Of a DNA stretch of 64,000 nucleotides, positions 1 to 12,800 are shown one piece after another (positions within the stretch are counted from its first letter, which is position 1; every line of letters begins with the position of its first letter). A model generated the notes under the pieces. It did not search any database and was not told the DNA's origin. It worked only from the letters and a program-made list of their open reading frames with translations. This stretch comes from Marsupella aquatica (Eukaryota > Marchantiophyta): positions 3,162,001 to 3,226,000 of the forward strand of contig OZ316899.1 in the NCBI GenBank assembly GCA_973895155.1, given 5' to 3'. The position numbers and the translations under genes were made by a program.

Positions 1-317
1 ATTCGGATATCTCCCAACTCCCGTCAATGATTTTGAGCACTACTTGGATTATTAAGCCAGAATATTATTAATGAAGAACATGTCACTCGCTTCTGATTCA
101 ATTCGGTCATGTCTTGTGGGGACACGGCGAAATTTAAGTGGAGGGCTATGTGGTATGGGTGTCCCTGCAATTTTTTCTGGAAACTTGTTTATTTTTAGCA
201 TATCACAAGATTTACTTACACTTTAGACACCTTCCGGCCAACATTTACTTGTTCTGGACACTTATAGAAATATTTGACATCTCCGGCTTTCCTGACGATT
301 CCTAGTGTACTTTGCCC
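1..317. other. no gene recognised, left edge
   Basis: AT-rich sequence without a convincing reading frame. It leads into the palindromic GACGCT array and could be the outer part of a transposon that continues beyond the window, but no terminal repeat is visible. Confidence 0.4.
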
Positions 318-584
318 GACGCTGTGACCAGCGCCCGTTTCTTTTACTCAAGACGCTGCGGAAGCGTCCAACCTCCTCATGACGCTTTTGGCAGTGCCCG
401 ACCGCCACCAAGACTCTATGAGGATTTCGACCGACGCTGTGGAAAGCGTCAGCTTCAACACACGACGCTGTGAGCAGCGTCCACCCTAGTATTGACGCTG
501 TGAGCAGTGTGAGCAGCGTCCGTTGGTTTTACTTAAGACGCTTCTAGCAGCGTCCAGATTCTCCCGACGCTTCTAGCAGCGTCC
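318..584. repeat. array of palindromic GACGCT...AGCGTC motifs
   Basis: About eight short units of the form GACGCT, 3-12 bases, AGCGTC(C) follow each other at irregular spacing, for example GACGCTGTGAGCAGCGTCC and, twice, GACGCTTCTAGCAGCGTCC. Each can fold into a small hairpin. Clusters of short motifs in both orientations are typical of the subterminal transposase-binding regions of CACTA elements. No CACTA terminus is seen next to the array, so assignment to such an element is inference. One unit looks expanded by an internal duplication (GTGAGCAGTGTGAGCAG). Confidence 0.7.
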
Positions 585-2986
585 GCTCAACACTTAGTTT
601 TTGAAGTAGATTACTAGTAAAGTAGTATTCTACCACCCTTGTTGAAGTACTTATGCTGTGCTTCTCCCTTGTTTAGTTTTAAGCTTGGAAAGGCACGACT
701 GTTCTTACCTCCTCCATTTTAGGATTCCAGCACTTATAAGACAGAGTAGAATGCTCATTTGAAGTAGAGAGAAATAGAGTTAATACTGTATTCAGAATTG
801 AGTCTTCTGAATAGTTTTCTCCTCCTTCCATTGTAACAAGGCATGCTGTGAGTGTTTTGTATGGAAGTAAAGCTATATTGATTGAAGTTAAGATTGAATT
901 CAAGAGATTCCTGTGGTGATTGAATTCAGTTGCAGATTTCTGAAACTCGTATTGAATTCACTGCTAGGCTTGCTTGCAGAGTCGGGATTCGCTAGCCAAT
1001 TCAAGAATAGTTAATGATAAATGAGAAGTAAATTCTGATTCTCAGAGTAGTTAGTACTGTTGCTTTGATTCTGGAATATGGTTTAGAGTTTGACTGAATT
1101 GCGTATCGCTGATGTCAAACCATGTTGACGGCATTTTAAATCATATCATTCATTTGCAATCAGAAAGCTTCTGCTTCATCAGATTGAGAATTCCATTATC
1201 ATTAACCTTTGTGTTTTGAAGAGTGAGATGGATGAATTATGAGATAGATTTCATGTCTATACTGAGCCCAAATCCTTTCTGAAGGAGTGGCAGTAGCAGC
1301 TTGTAGTCTCTAAATCCTTACTCATTTCTTCTCTAATTCATAAATCAGAAGTTCAGTTACTTTGTTGTTTGTTTATTCGATTTTTTTTATTGAGAAGTGA
1401 AGTCAACATAGAGCTCAAGACTCTAAATCACTCGGAGTGATAAAAGTTATACAATTCATTCTGAAATCTGTTCTTAAAGGGATCGAAACCCTGGTTTTAG
1501 GTGAGAAGAGTCACTTTTGATACTTAGCACTATACGACAACCAGGCTTCACACCAATGTAGACTGATTACCAATAATATTTCCTACGACCCTTGCACTAC
1601 TACAACTACATGGAAAGGCCCTTGGAGATTCAAAGGACTTACCCACCATTGATAAAAAAGGGGTACCAAGGCACAGATTAATGTGCGGAAGGCATGGCTA
1701 TGCATAGTTCTTGTGGTTCTAACCTTTGGTTTCCGAATCCTTTTTATAGACTTTTGCACCCAAAGTCCTATCATGATGGTATCCGGACCAAGTATAGGGC
1801 AATGAGTTTGGTCCAGGTATATCCTGGACGTCCACTCAAGCACTCTACTTTGTCCGAACCTCCACCGAGTACCTCTCCACTCTGACCGCAGGGTCACAAG
1901 ACGACACTCAGTAGCAGAGGTGAGCTTTTTGATAGTATCTAAACCACCCGGGGGATAGGGAAAAAGGGGAGACTACCTCTTTTCCCCTCAGTCACCCCAA
2001 GACAACGCGTACTCTACTTGGTGCAATGTATGAAAGGCCTTCATCCGATGGGTGATTCCAGAGGACGTAGACAAGAGGTAAAGCAAGGGGGTTAATTTCT
2101 AGCTAGACCCCTAAGCTTACCTTGACATTGCAGCTCTTCATCCTTACTCCTATTGTAGGCGAGATGCATAGTCATAAAATGGTCTAGCTCATCCAACCTT
2201 GACACCAGTTCGGACAGTCTGCAATACAGGGGAAACAGCCTCCTATTCTCACTATTGTTGGTATCCAAACCTTACTTCCTCAACAACAATCTCCACTGGG
2301 TATTCAATGAGGACTGACTTATCACAGTGGGAAAAGAACATTGCACATCAATGCGGTTCTGCTTGCAAGAATGCACGCCATGTAATCTGAATAATGTTCT
2401 CCCGCCTTTCCACTTCAATCCAGGGGTTTAAATACTTTACAATCTGTCCTAAGATGGGGCAGTGGCCACCTTGATCCTAACAAGCTATTTCCTCTTCCTA
2501 ACCTAGTCCTATTTGCCAATCTTTCAACCTTCTTCTCAAGCACACGGAAACCCTAATTCTCTTTCATGTGTGGCCTCCCACTTGGCTGCCTTTGCATCCC
2601 TTGTTGCCACTGCATCAATTCAACGGTGAGCCCAGCGTTGGCGACGCAACTCATTATGTTGTCTTAGGCGTTGTTCTTCCCCTTCCCCGGCATCTCTGCA
2701 CGGCTGTTGGCCCCGCCCGGCTAAACAGCTTCCACATAATCATACCTTTACACTGCATCTCCCTATTAAGACCCACGTCAACCTCGCTTGCTTGTCCGGA
2801 TTGATCCACTACCTCAATTAAGGAACGCGCAAAACAATACCACCGGAAGTAGCGGGGATCCGCAAGTGAATGCCCGAAAGGATATCAACATGTAAGGGCA
2901 TTTATCCATTGCCTAAGTTGAGCCAGAAGGCTCAATGGTGGGTCATCCTCATGCTAGGGTAGTCGCATCCGGACCCGGGGATCATG
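585..2986. other. no gene recognised
   Basis: Only short open frames on both strands, none with a recognisable domain or matched codon structure. The sequence has the uneven texture of decayed transposon DNA. The motif CACTACTACAA near 1595 resembles a CACTA terminus but has no partner. Confidence 0.4.
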
Positions 2987-4783
2987 CTACCATATCAAGT
3001 GATATACAGCTATAGGATTGGTCTCCAAGTATAGACCAAACCTGTCCTCATCTACAAGTTCTCGGAAGAACTGGTGTGGCGTCCAGAAGGTTGCAGGTCC
3101 AAAGTAATTTCCTAATCTATAATTATGTACACTTGCTTCTAACCATCTAATTACATTCTCCATGGGGGTTACCCTTTCCCAAAATGATGTCTTCTCCCAA
3201 AGACCCACACGTAAATCAGTCGGATCGAAGGGAAACTCATCAGTTTGGATAGTATCTCCCGCACAGGCTACTGCGGCCGGATCCCTACCTAGCGAATAGA
3301 AATGAGTCATGGCAATGTGACCAAATTGGGGTAAGATGGAAAGATCTACGAAGCTCATCCACTCATTGGATACTATAAGGTGGGAGGTGAAGTAGGGATT
3401 GAAGATCACACTCATCCCATTCCTCGCCATATTGTGCCATCCTGCCGTTTGGAGAAAGGTAACGAGACGAGGGAGTGTATACTTCCCATAGTTGGCTTGG
3501 ACCTCCCTTGCCGCCCAGGACTTCATAACTACTTCTACTAAATCAAAGACTTTCCTATGTAATTCTAAACTATAGAACCAGTGAAGTTTATGTGTCGGAC
3601 AGTTGGGATGCGTGGTGTTTGCATCCGCCATTAGCGCTCAGTAATGAGGGTGGCCAACGTGCTCTCTCTCTAGTTCAGATAGCAAGATTTGCGGGACTCT
3701 GCTATTGGCCCTCCCTCCTAATCTAAAGTATAAGTCTTTGGGTTAGGTGAACCTTATAGCTCCTGACCACTCAAAGAATGGCAGCATTAACCTAATCTGG
3801 ACCGGGATGTCATACCAGATTTGCTCGCAATCGTCCGGGCAAATGGCTCTCTTGTTAATCCCTATTGCAGCTAAAATAATACAAAGGGTTTCTAGACCCA
3901 TAACTTCATCAAACTCAATGGCACTCTGGAATGCTATCTTCTATCCCGTGAATACTCTCCATGAATTCACGCTCACCTTCTTAAGCTGTTCTAGCTTCTT
4001 CTTGTGCATCGGATCTGCTAGTGCCTCCTTCAATAATTTAGCCATCGTGGCAACTTTGTCTCGTAAGCTCTGTACTTCCAGATCCCAGGCCTTGTAAGTG
4101 CCCTTTCAATTGGGATCCAAACCACCTTATTGCATTGCTGGATGAGCTCCATATTGCATGTTTCCTCAGTTTATTCGGACCTCCATTTGCTGCAAGAAGG
4201 CCACCACGCCCTCTTTCTTGACTGGGTCTACTTGGTAAGTGAGCAACAATCCCCCCGCCCTGGGTAGTCCGAACATGTTGCATAGCTTTGGATGGGAGAA
4301 AGTATAAGTCTTCCCCTTGTATGTAATGAACATCCCCTCGGGTGACATCGTCACCTTTGTAATTTGCGAGCAAATTTCTCCTGCTTTAGAGGTCGATAGA
4401 TAGCGGTCCATCCAAACCAAGCCATAAATCCATGCTCTGTTGAGTATTGTTTGGCTCTCCTCAATGCATTGTACCTCCGTGATGGAGTCGCAGATCTTCT
4501 CCTCTATAGACAAAGCTCCCTTTTTGTTTTTAGCTTGCCCCCTCCATCTTTGCTCGATGAAATTATTTATGTTAGTGAGGAGTGAGTGGACAGTTGCACC
4601 GCGATCCAACGTATGCTTTTGTTGGGAAGGAGGGACAATGAGTGCGCAAATGCTTTGTGAGGCAAACCAAGCCTGCCTCTCTGCCTTAAGCTCAAAGGAT
4701 TTCCTCCTTCGGTCGGTGAATGTCCAAAAGGGCGGGATAGTCCTTGTCTCGTAAGCGTGAGGGGTCTCAGTCAAGCGCCCCAT
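2987..4783 (-). pseudogene. unrecognised broken protein gene (probably transposon-associated)
   Basis: Three long minus-strand frames run in order: 4783-4166 (about 205 codons), a middle part around 4100-3750, and 3631-2987 (about 214 codons). Together they would encode roughly 550-600 residues. The first part has a charged N-terminus and a block with the signature MFGLPRAGG. The middle is rich in charged residues and could form a coiled coil (around LRDKVATMAKLLKEAL). The last part is rich in W, F and H and reads as a folded domain. I do not recognise the family. The MFGLP motif resembles VFGLPIGN in the coiled-coil gene near 40.9 kb, so both may be accessory genes of large retroelements. 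Several stops and frameshifts separate the pieces. Confidence 0.45.
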
Positions 4784-5659
4784 TGATGATGTCCCTAATT
4801 GTGGTGGTATTATTCTAGAGGCTACTTATGATTGCCTTCTACTCATGACTTAGTAAAGGCATGGCACCATCATGGTTGTGTACGCAGTTCCCTCTTGTTA
4901 TGACTGGCGACAGTACCTTAAGTACCCATTATGGCTATCCCAACTGTATTAGGGTAATAATTGTGCTTAACTAAAACGACAAAAAAATTGGGGTCCGCAC
5001 ACACACACACCAATCCACCTTTTGCCTTTGGATCCTCTTTGCATAGGCCCTTTTGATGAAAGTGAATGACAGAAATGCTCCATGTCCCAATTATAGGGAC
5101 TAATGTGTGAATAAAGTGACAACCCGGACAGTAATCGCGTCGCCTCCTCCACGGCAAAATCGGTGTAGGTGTCGCGCCCAGGTGACACAATGCCCTCTTC
5201 TGCCTCCAATGGTCAAAATTGGGCACCACTACGAGTCACTGCTGTCTCCAGTTTGGCTATGCAACTAACTGTGGCACTCCTGTGGCACAACAATCACTTG
5301 GCAGCAACTACCGCCAACGACTACACAAGACCACCTCAAAAATGGCCAAAAAATGAAATGTGTCGGAATCGTGTTCAGACAACTGATTATGATAGCCAAC
5401 AAGCCACCGCATCCAGCCCTGTAATCGGTGAGCAAAATGGACTCCGAATGGCCGAGCTATGGTGCCGCAACCGCCAGGGGGTCAAATAATGTCCAAAAAA
5501 CAAGTCTCGGATTTCCTGCTGTAGAAATTGTACAGAGGAACCTTCCTGGAAGGTTCCCGGAGTGGCAATTACGCAGAAACAGCCAAAAATATGGCAGCAA
5601 TATGAAAATACAGCACAAATACGGTAAACGGCGCTGAAATATGTCGAGAGGGGCTCGGA
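4784..5659. other. no gene recognised
   Basis: No supported gene. A short CA microsatellite lies near 5000. Overlapping small frames on both strands are not convincing. Confidence 0.4.
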
Positions 5660-6290
5660 CGCCGCGAACGTACCGATGAGTCAGGCGTGGCCACTTGCCG
5701 GCCTCAGAAGCCCTAGGCATGCGAAGGGAGGGCCAGGTGCCGCGTGCCGAAAGGGAGGGGAAGAGTTGTCCCCTTGCCTTAAACGCTGCCTTGGACTCGG
5801 GGCACTTAAATGCTCCCAAAAGTGGGGGAGCCCCAAGCTCTCCTCCCCTGCCTCTCGCCCCTCCTTAGGCTCGCTCATAGGGCCGCAAGCCCCTGTCCTT
5901 TAATGCTGACCAGGGGCCAGGTGCCTCGTAAGCCCCCCTCCCCCTTTTTACTTGTTCACCATAGGGCCTGGTGCCCCCTCTAAATGCTGCCTTGGGCCTG
6001 GGGCTTCGAGGTCCCCCAACCCTGCCTCCTCGCTCCTCTCCCTTAGGGCTGCATAGGGCTGTGAGCCCTTCTCTCAAATGCTGGCCTCGGGCCTGGGGAA
6101 CAATGAATGCTCCCAAGAGTAGGGAGCTTTGAACTCCCCCTCCCCTTGCCTCCTCGACCCTTGTGCCTCCCTAGTAAGTGCCCCCCCCACACCTCAATAG
6201 GCCCCCATAGGGCCTTGTGGGCTCCCTTGGGGCCCTCCTCCTTCCCTCGAACCTGTACGAGACCTCGGGGCTCGATGCCCCCTTGGAGAC
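5660..6290. repeat. GC-rich degenerate repeat block
   Basis: A C/G-rich tract in which similar phrases recur at irregular spacing of roughly 100-200 bases: CCTTGGGCCTGGGGC, CATAGGGCC, AAATGCTCCCAA and their variants. It has long open frames on both strands only because stop codons are rare at this composition. It may belong to a retrotransposon LTR, but no borders are visible. Confidence 0.5.
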
Positions 6291-8478
6291 TTCCTAATTT
6301 TATTTTATTTGTATTGTATGTTGGTTTTGAAAAGCACAAAAAAAGGTAGGATGTGTGCTTGGAAGAGGGCCCAAACAAACAAAGGTCACAAAGGGGTCAA
6401 AGAAAATGAGAGGGCACATACGTTAACACCCCTAAACCATGACAAGTGCAAACAAGTAAAAAGCATCAAAGGGATAGGTTAGGGCATGTCACCAGGTCAC
6501 ACCAATAGGGTAACAAAGGGAGGAAAAAACAACACGAAAGGGGAAGAAGACCAAGGTGGGAGTTGGTGTGCAACCTTGAGCCACTAAACACAAAAGTAAA
6601 AAATGTCTTGAACCCCTCTAAAGCGGATTTTGTTCCCTAAGTAAGCCACCCATTTAACATTGGGATACCATGTGTCTCATAAGCTATGTTGGCCCCTACA
6701 TATGTTTTGTTGGTAGTCACCTATGTACTTCCAAACTAGGTGCAAAATGTGTGCACAATGTAAGGCAACGACACCACAATTGGGGTTGAATTCCGTCACT
6801 AAATCCCGTCAAAAAACCGTCGACAACGAACCAGAATTCCAACAAACATCAGCAGCGCATAACGTCCACCGCTTAAGCTATTTTTCACTCAAACTTCACC
6901 AATGCAACCGCATCGGCATGCTCCATCCAAAATCTCAATAAAATTTCTATTGGTTATCCATCCAACAAAGGTTCTACCAAAATTTGGCCATGGCTTCCGC
7001 ACAACCTTTGTTCATCACAAAAACCTGCAGCAAGCTAGCCCCCTCTAACCAGAGCCAAACAAAGCTTCCGCACATCTCCACGACAATGCTAATCCAATGA
7101 CTAACAAGTGAGTCACGCATAGCTTCTCCGCATCAACAATTCGCAATGAAAGTGCAACCAGATTTCAGGAAAATTCAGAGTTGAAATCAGAGTATCCTCA
7201 CTGATTTTTGACAGCGCTTCCGCGCTCAAAATGTGTTGCCAACCAGCAGCATCAACCAGCAATCAGCAAAAGCCCACCAACGATCGGCACCAACAAACAA
7301 CAAACGAACAAACAAATCACCAAGCTCCACCGAGCATCTCTGCTGGTCCGTACAGTTCAGAAGCTCAGAACCAGCTCCTCCTCATTCCTCCAAGTAATCT
7401 CTCGCAAAATGGGACCCCGCTGCAAGGTATCACTAGGTCGAGCCAAACTCACCCGCTAGCCATGCGGGACTCCAAGTCTATACACATAGCAGAACCCTGC
7501 CAATGTCGCTCTACATGCCAACCGGCATACACTTTCTCTCTCACCATAGCCACACTCACATGAGCTCTACTAGTGCCGGGAGGCTCAACTTGGAGGAATG
7601 AGGAGCTAATCCCTCATTCTCCAAGGTATACCCCCATGACACAAAGACATGGTAACCTGGGTGAAGAGGTCACCCCTACCAGGTGACCTGCTATGCCAGG
7701 TCACCCTCCCAAACTCACAACACAATCATGTGCAACCAACAAAGTTGCAACTCAAATGCAACATGGGGTGACACACTGATGGTTTCATTCAGAGAAAAGT
7801 GGATAATATGTAATGTGACATCTTCCCACCAAGTAATAGCAATCCAATGTAGGCCATTTCTTCCTCTTATACTCAAGGTTTGGGTTTGAAGAAAGGCTCT
7901 TCTTAAAGCAGCGATTCTGATGGAACCAGGAGTTCTATGGCCAGAATGGGGACTAATAAAAGGAAGGAAAGTGAATTTCACTAAGGGAAAGTATCCAAAC
8001 CTAACTAGGCTTGAAGGTCAAAATTTGGTTTTAAAATTCTGAAGGAAACAATTTTGTTTTGTACTCAAAGTAGAAACGCTTCAGGTTATAATAACGTTTG
8101 GGGATCCCCGAGAATAGGTGTGAAGGGTATCAAAGGGTTGTTCAGATAAGGTATAAACATGAAGGGAGAATGATGAAAAGGGAAATGAACTTATTGAAGG
8201 AAAGAAATTGCTTCAGGTTTTCTGAGTAAAAGCAATTAATGTTGAAAATAATAAGAAATCATCCGTAGGGTAACAAAAATGGGAAGGAACAAAAGATAAA
8301 TTGTAGGACATTTGCCAATGGAAGATGTCGGAATTCTCAGGGAATAATAATAACTTGTATCCAAAAAGCAGTCATTGCTGCAAATAAATCAGAGTTTATA
8401 AAATAACTGCATCACATCAGGTTCTTCAAATGGTTCCTTGAAATTCAGAAGACCTCTAGTAAAATTGAAACATGTACT
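6291..8478. other. no gene recognised
   Basis: Mixed sequence with short frames only. Around 7620-7710 there is a cluster of GGTCACC/GGTGACC palindromes. The right part (7700-8478) could be the 3' flank of the broken minus-strand gene that ends at 8479. Confidence 0.35.
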
Positions 8479-9460
8479 TCATGTCTCACCTATCAGTCTT
8501 TGACAATTTTTGTTTGGGAAAAACTGGTTGAAATGCCTGGTCTTTTTTAGACTTGTTGCCAGAGAATGAGGTTTAGACTTCTTTCGCTTCTCACTATAGG
8601 AACGACGAATCGGGGCCAAAGAATCTTCGATTGTTTCCACCTGAAGAACCTCGGTGCTTGGCTCATCATCCTCCTCTAGAACATTCTCTGCTGGAGATAT
8701 CAAATCCTCAGCATGGGTAATCATTTCTGGTAAACTCGGAAAGTCCATATTTTTGTCAAGCTTTGGTTGGGTATAATCAAGAGTAACCAACGGAGGATTA
8801 AACAATTGATGTTGTTCCACCATCTTGGCAACAAAGACATACTCACGATCAATCATCAGTGTAGGACAAGAGTACTGGCGGATCTCATCGGGCAGCATAA
8901 ATTTCTCATAAGTGAGAAGCAATGTCTGAACTCGAGCTGATGCAACAATCGCCCTCTCCAATTTCTCAATGCTAAATCCTGAGTCACCTCCAATTTGTTG
9001 AATCCTGTCAAAGATTGTAGGGGCCACTTGATTACAAAAACCTCAAGGCTGGACTTCAAGTCTTCCAAGAGGACCTTGCTCTCCAAAGTAATAGTCGTTC
9101 TCTGCTTCTGGATTAGTGAATCCAAATTAGAAGGAATATTGGAATCGTCTGGTATCAACTTGACAAAACTGTTGGAAAGGATCTTGAGGTCACCAGTGAC
9201 CAAATTCAAAAGATGTTATCTAATTTGGTTAGACAGCCACACTGAAACTTAGTAGCCCACCCAACAAGGTCACCAAGAAGTCGTGTAGCCAGAGAGAGGT
9301 CGTCAACCTGCAGGTCTCCATAAAGTAGGGTAAACGCTAGCAATTCCCTGGCATCTGTAGTGACTTTACTCCATACCCCATAGATAATGGTCAAAGGTAC
9401 CTTTCTGGTCTTCTCAAAGTCAAGTAAACTATAGTAATAACAGACCAGAAACTTCTGATC
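8479..9460 (-). pseudogene. unrecognised broken gene truncated by a copia LTR
   Basis: A minus-strand reading frame enters from the edge of the copia LTR (9461) and continues, with two frameshifts, to a stop at 8479, giving about 320 residues. The first part contains YYYSLLDFEKTRKVPL and a leucine-rich helical stretch. The middle has a long helical segment (LDSLIQKQRTTITLESKVLL). The end is acidic, then basic (SYSEKRKKSKPHS), suggesting a nuclear protein tail. No domain is recognised. The LTR appears to have inserted into or been joined to this gene; no continuation is visible on the far side of the copia element. It may be a host gene fragment or a transposon accessory gene. Confidence 0.4.
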
Positions 9461-9516
9461 TGTTACTTGGAGTGTAAAGTAAAGCCCACTTGGAGTGTAA
9501 TCTATATATTATAACA
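9461..9516 (-). repeat. copia 1, 3' LTR (short or truncated)
   Basis: Begins TGTTAC and ends TATAACA on the plus strand, so it has the TG...CA form. It lies directly left of the polypurine tract and shares 52 of 55 bases with 15139-15193. Confidence 0.7.
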
Positions 9517-9812
9517 CTCCCCCTTGGTTCTTTTATTGGTTTATAAAAGAGCCACTATATGTAGATTGTAACTCTAAGTGTTTAATCTGATCCCTATTTT
9601 TAGTATGGTCTCTTTAAAACCTTCCCATTGTCTTCTGAAGGAAAGAGTGCCACTACTTTACATGTCATAGGGTCATTTTATAGTAAGCGTAAAGTCGGTA
9701 AGTAATGTCCTGTGTGAGGATTATCGAGTAGTGTCTAGTGTAACATTATTGGGATACTATCAAGTAGTATCGAGTGTATTACTAGTTAGGGTTTGAATGT
9801 TTTGCGTTAGAA

Positions 9813-12800
9813 AACATCAGGCTAATCGGCTGTCTGTAAAAGTGTGGAGAGTCTGCGCATCCATATACCAAATGCATGTTCTTGATGAAGAGCAGTAGGG
9901 AGTGGCTTGGTGAAAAGGTCTGCTCGGTTTTCTTTACTTGATATCCATCAAACTTGGATCTTGTCACCGTGTTGTTCATGGGTGTAGAAAATTTTTGGCG
10001 CGATGTGCTTTATTCGATCACCTTTGATGAAGCCCTGTGTAACTTGATTGACACACGGTCGATTGTCTTCGTAGATTATAGTCGATGAGTTTAAGAGCGG
10101 TCGACCTGTATTCTTGTTTATATGATCGACCACTTGTCTGAGCCATATACACTCACGACTGGCCTCGTAGAGTGCTATGATCTCTGCGTGATTAGAGGAG
10201 GTGGTCGTAAGTGTTTGTTTGGAGCTCCGCCAGGATATGGCTATGTTTCCTTGAAGAAAGACGTAGCCAGTTTGCAATTTTGCATCATTGGGGTCAGAGA
10301 GGTAGCCAACATCAGCAAATCCTGTTAGTTTGCTGTTGGCATTGTTGGGAAAGAATAGTCCCAAGTCGGCCGTTCCCTGTAAGTATCGAAAAACTCGCTT
10401 TATGCCATTCCAATGTCTTTTCGTTGGCTGTGAACTGTGCCACGCCAGAAGATTGATAGCAAACAAGATGTCGGGGCGTGTTTGGTTTGCAAGGTACATT
10501 AGAGCCCCGATTGCTTAAAGGTATGGCTTTTTTGGTCCAAGTGTTGGCTCTGCTTCTATTCTCCTCTTGAAGGTATCCTTATTAGGATTGAGCGATCTCA
10601 GTTCATTGGAGTACTCACCGGATGAGCATAGTCCATGTTGAATTGTTTGAGTATCTTCTTCGTGTACGTTGTTTGGTTGATTAGAATGCCACCCTGCACA
10701 TAATCAAACTGAAGTCCAAGACAGTATTTGGGCTCTCCAAGATCCCGCATTTGAAAAATATGTTTCAGTGTTTCTATGGTTTCTTTAACTATAATAGCCG
10801 TACCAAAGATGTTGATGTCGTCTACATATATAGCGACAATTATACATTTAGTTCCGGTTTGTTTCAGGAAAAGACAAGGAGCTATATCATCATTAACAAA
10901 GTTCAGTGCTAACATTTATGCTTTAAATCTTTTATACCATGTGCAGCCGCTCTGCTTAAGGCCATACATAGAGTGTAAGACTTGTACTGCATATGCTTTT
11001 CTTACTGTTTGTGTAGCAAATAGTGTGTTGTAAGGCTTTGTAGGTCTGCAGTTTTCTGGTAATGTATGTTGCACAGTTTCTTTATGAAGAACTGAAGGTT
11101 CTTTTGTATTCATCTGATGGTACTCTGTAGGAGTTTTTCTTGTTGTCCCAAGTTGTAGACCAGGGGATGTGCGAATAGCCCGCTCCCCCTGAGTATGAAA
11201 TTTCATCCTCGTGATCAACTCAAGTGGGACTTTCATATACATACTGGTGTCTAGTACTCCATAAAGGTAAGCAGTGACCACATCTAAGATGTGAAGCATC
11301 AATTTATGAGTAAGTGCGAATGCTATCATATATCTATAAGTAATGGAGTCCATTACAGGGGAGTAGGTAAGATCGAAGTCTTGGCCTGGTATTTGAGTGT
11401 AGCCCTTTGCTACCAGGCGGACTTCATATCTTATTACCTCTCCCTATGCATTTCTTTTCTTTGTGAATATAAACTTATATCCAGTAAGTGGTGTGTGTAG
11501 TGGTGCAGGTGTTATTGGGCCGAATACCTCTCTTTGGATCAAAGAGTCCAGTTCAGAATTGATGGCTATTTCCCATTTAGGCCAATCGTCTCTTGATTGC
11601 GCTTCTTGTATTGTAATAGGATCCGGTATTTCTTTGGTACTATCTTTTGATATTGTATATGCAAATATGTCATCTATTGCAGTGATGTTTCTTTGCCATA
11701 TTTTGCCAGTGTGCATATAATTAATAGATATTTCCTAATTGTCATCTTGTTGTGTGGGAGATTGGACAGATGGTACCGGTCTTGATACATTTGTTGGGGT
11801 AGCCGTGGGCCTTCTCTAGTGAGGTTGGCTATCCCAAGAGCCTATGGGGCGACCACGCTTTGCCCTTGGTGTTGCTTTGGTCGATATTTGGCTTGGGGCT
11901 TGTATTCTCGCTAGTACATTTGTGGCCTCTATATGTGATTGTGTCACATCTGCTGCATCATTGAAAGCGTCTGGTAGTTTTTTGAGCATTTGATGTAGGT
12001 GAATCATGCGTCTGACTTCCTCGTCAGCTTGTCTAGTGCATGGGTCATTTCCCATTGGAATGGTGTTCTGCCATTGTAATGTTCGTTTGGTGTCTGTTGT
12101 GATCTGCGTAGTGGTCAATCTAGGGAATTCGTCCTCAAAGAAATCACAGTCAAGAAATCTTGCCTTAAATACATCCATTGTGGATGGTTCCAGGAAACGT
12201 ATAATGGAAGGTGAGTCGAAGCCAACATATATTCTTCTTTGTCTTTGGGGGCCCATCTTGGTGCGTTTTGGGCCCAAGATTGGTACTAAGACTAGGCAAC
12301 CAAATGTACGTAGGTGAGAAATATTTGGTGGTAGTCCATATGCTAGGTAGTGTGGGGTATGTGTATCAAAAGCAAAAGGTCTATATCAGAGCAATGCTGC
12401 TGCATGAAGTATGGCATGCCCCCAAGCAGTCATAGGGAGTTGAGTTTGCATAAGAAGAGGTCTCGCTATGAGTTGTATATGGGGTATAGAATATTGTGTA
12501 TCGATACCTGCTGTTTCACAGAAATTGTCAAAAGTTTTTGATGTAAATTCTCCTGCATTGTCCACTCTTATAGTTTTAATGGGATTATCAGGGAATTGTT
12601 GTCTCAATTTCAGAATGTGGGATAGGATACAAGGGAACACCAAGTTCCGTGTGGAGAGGAGCAAGACCTGGGACCATTTTGATGAAGCATCAATAATGGC
12701 CAGGAGAAAACAGAAGGGGCCAGATGGAGGGTCTATCGGCCCACAGACATCGGCGTGAAGTCGTTCAAGGAATTGTGGAATTGAGTGTATTGTTTTGGAA

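Noticed and set aside
318-584. CRISPR-like array
   Set aside because: Units are short palindromes with irregular spacing and no unique spacers of constant length, in a plant nuclear context.
1595-1610. CACTACTACAA as a CACTA terminus
   Set aside because: No inverted partner, subterminal array or target duplication could be matched.
5457-6378. Overlapping long frames on both strands
   Set aside because: They come from GC-rich sequence with few stop codons and show no domain or consistent frame.
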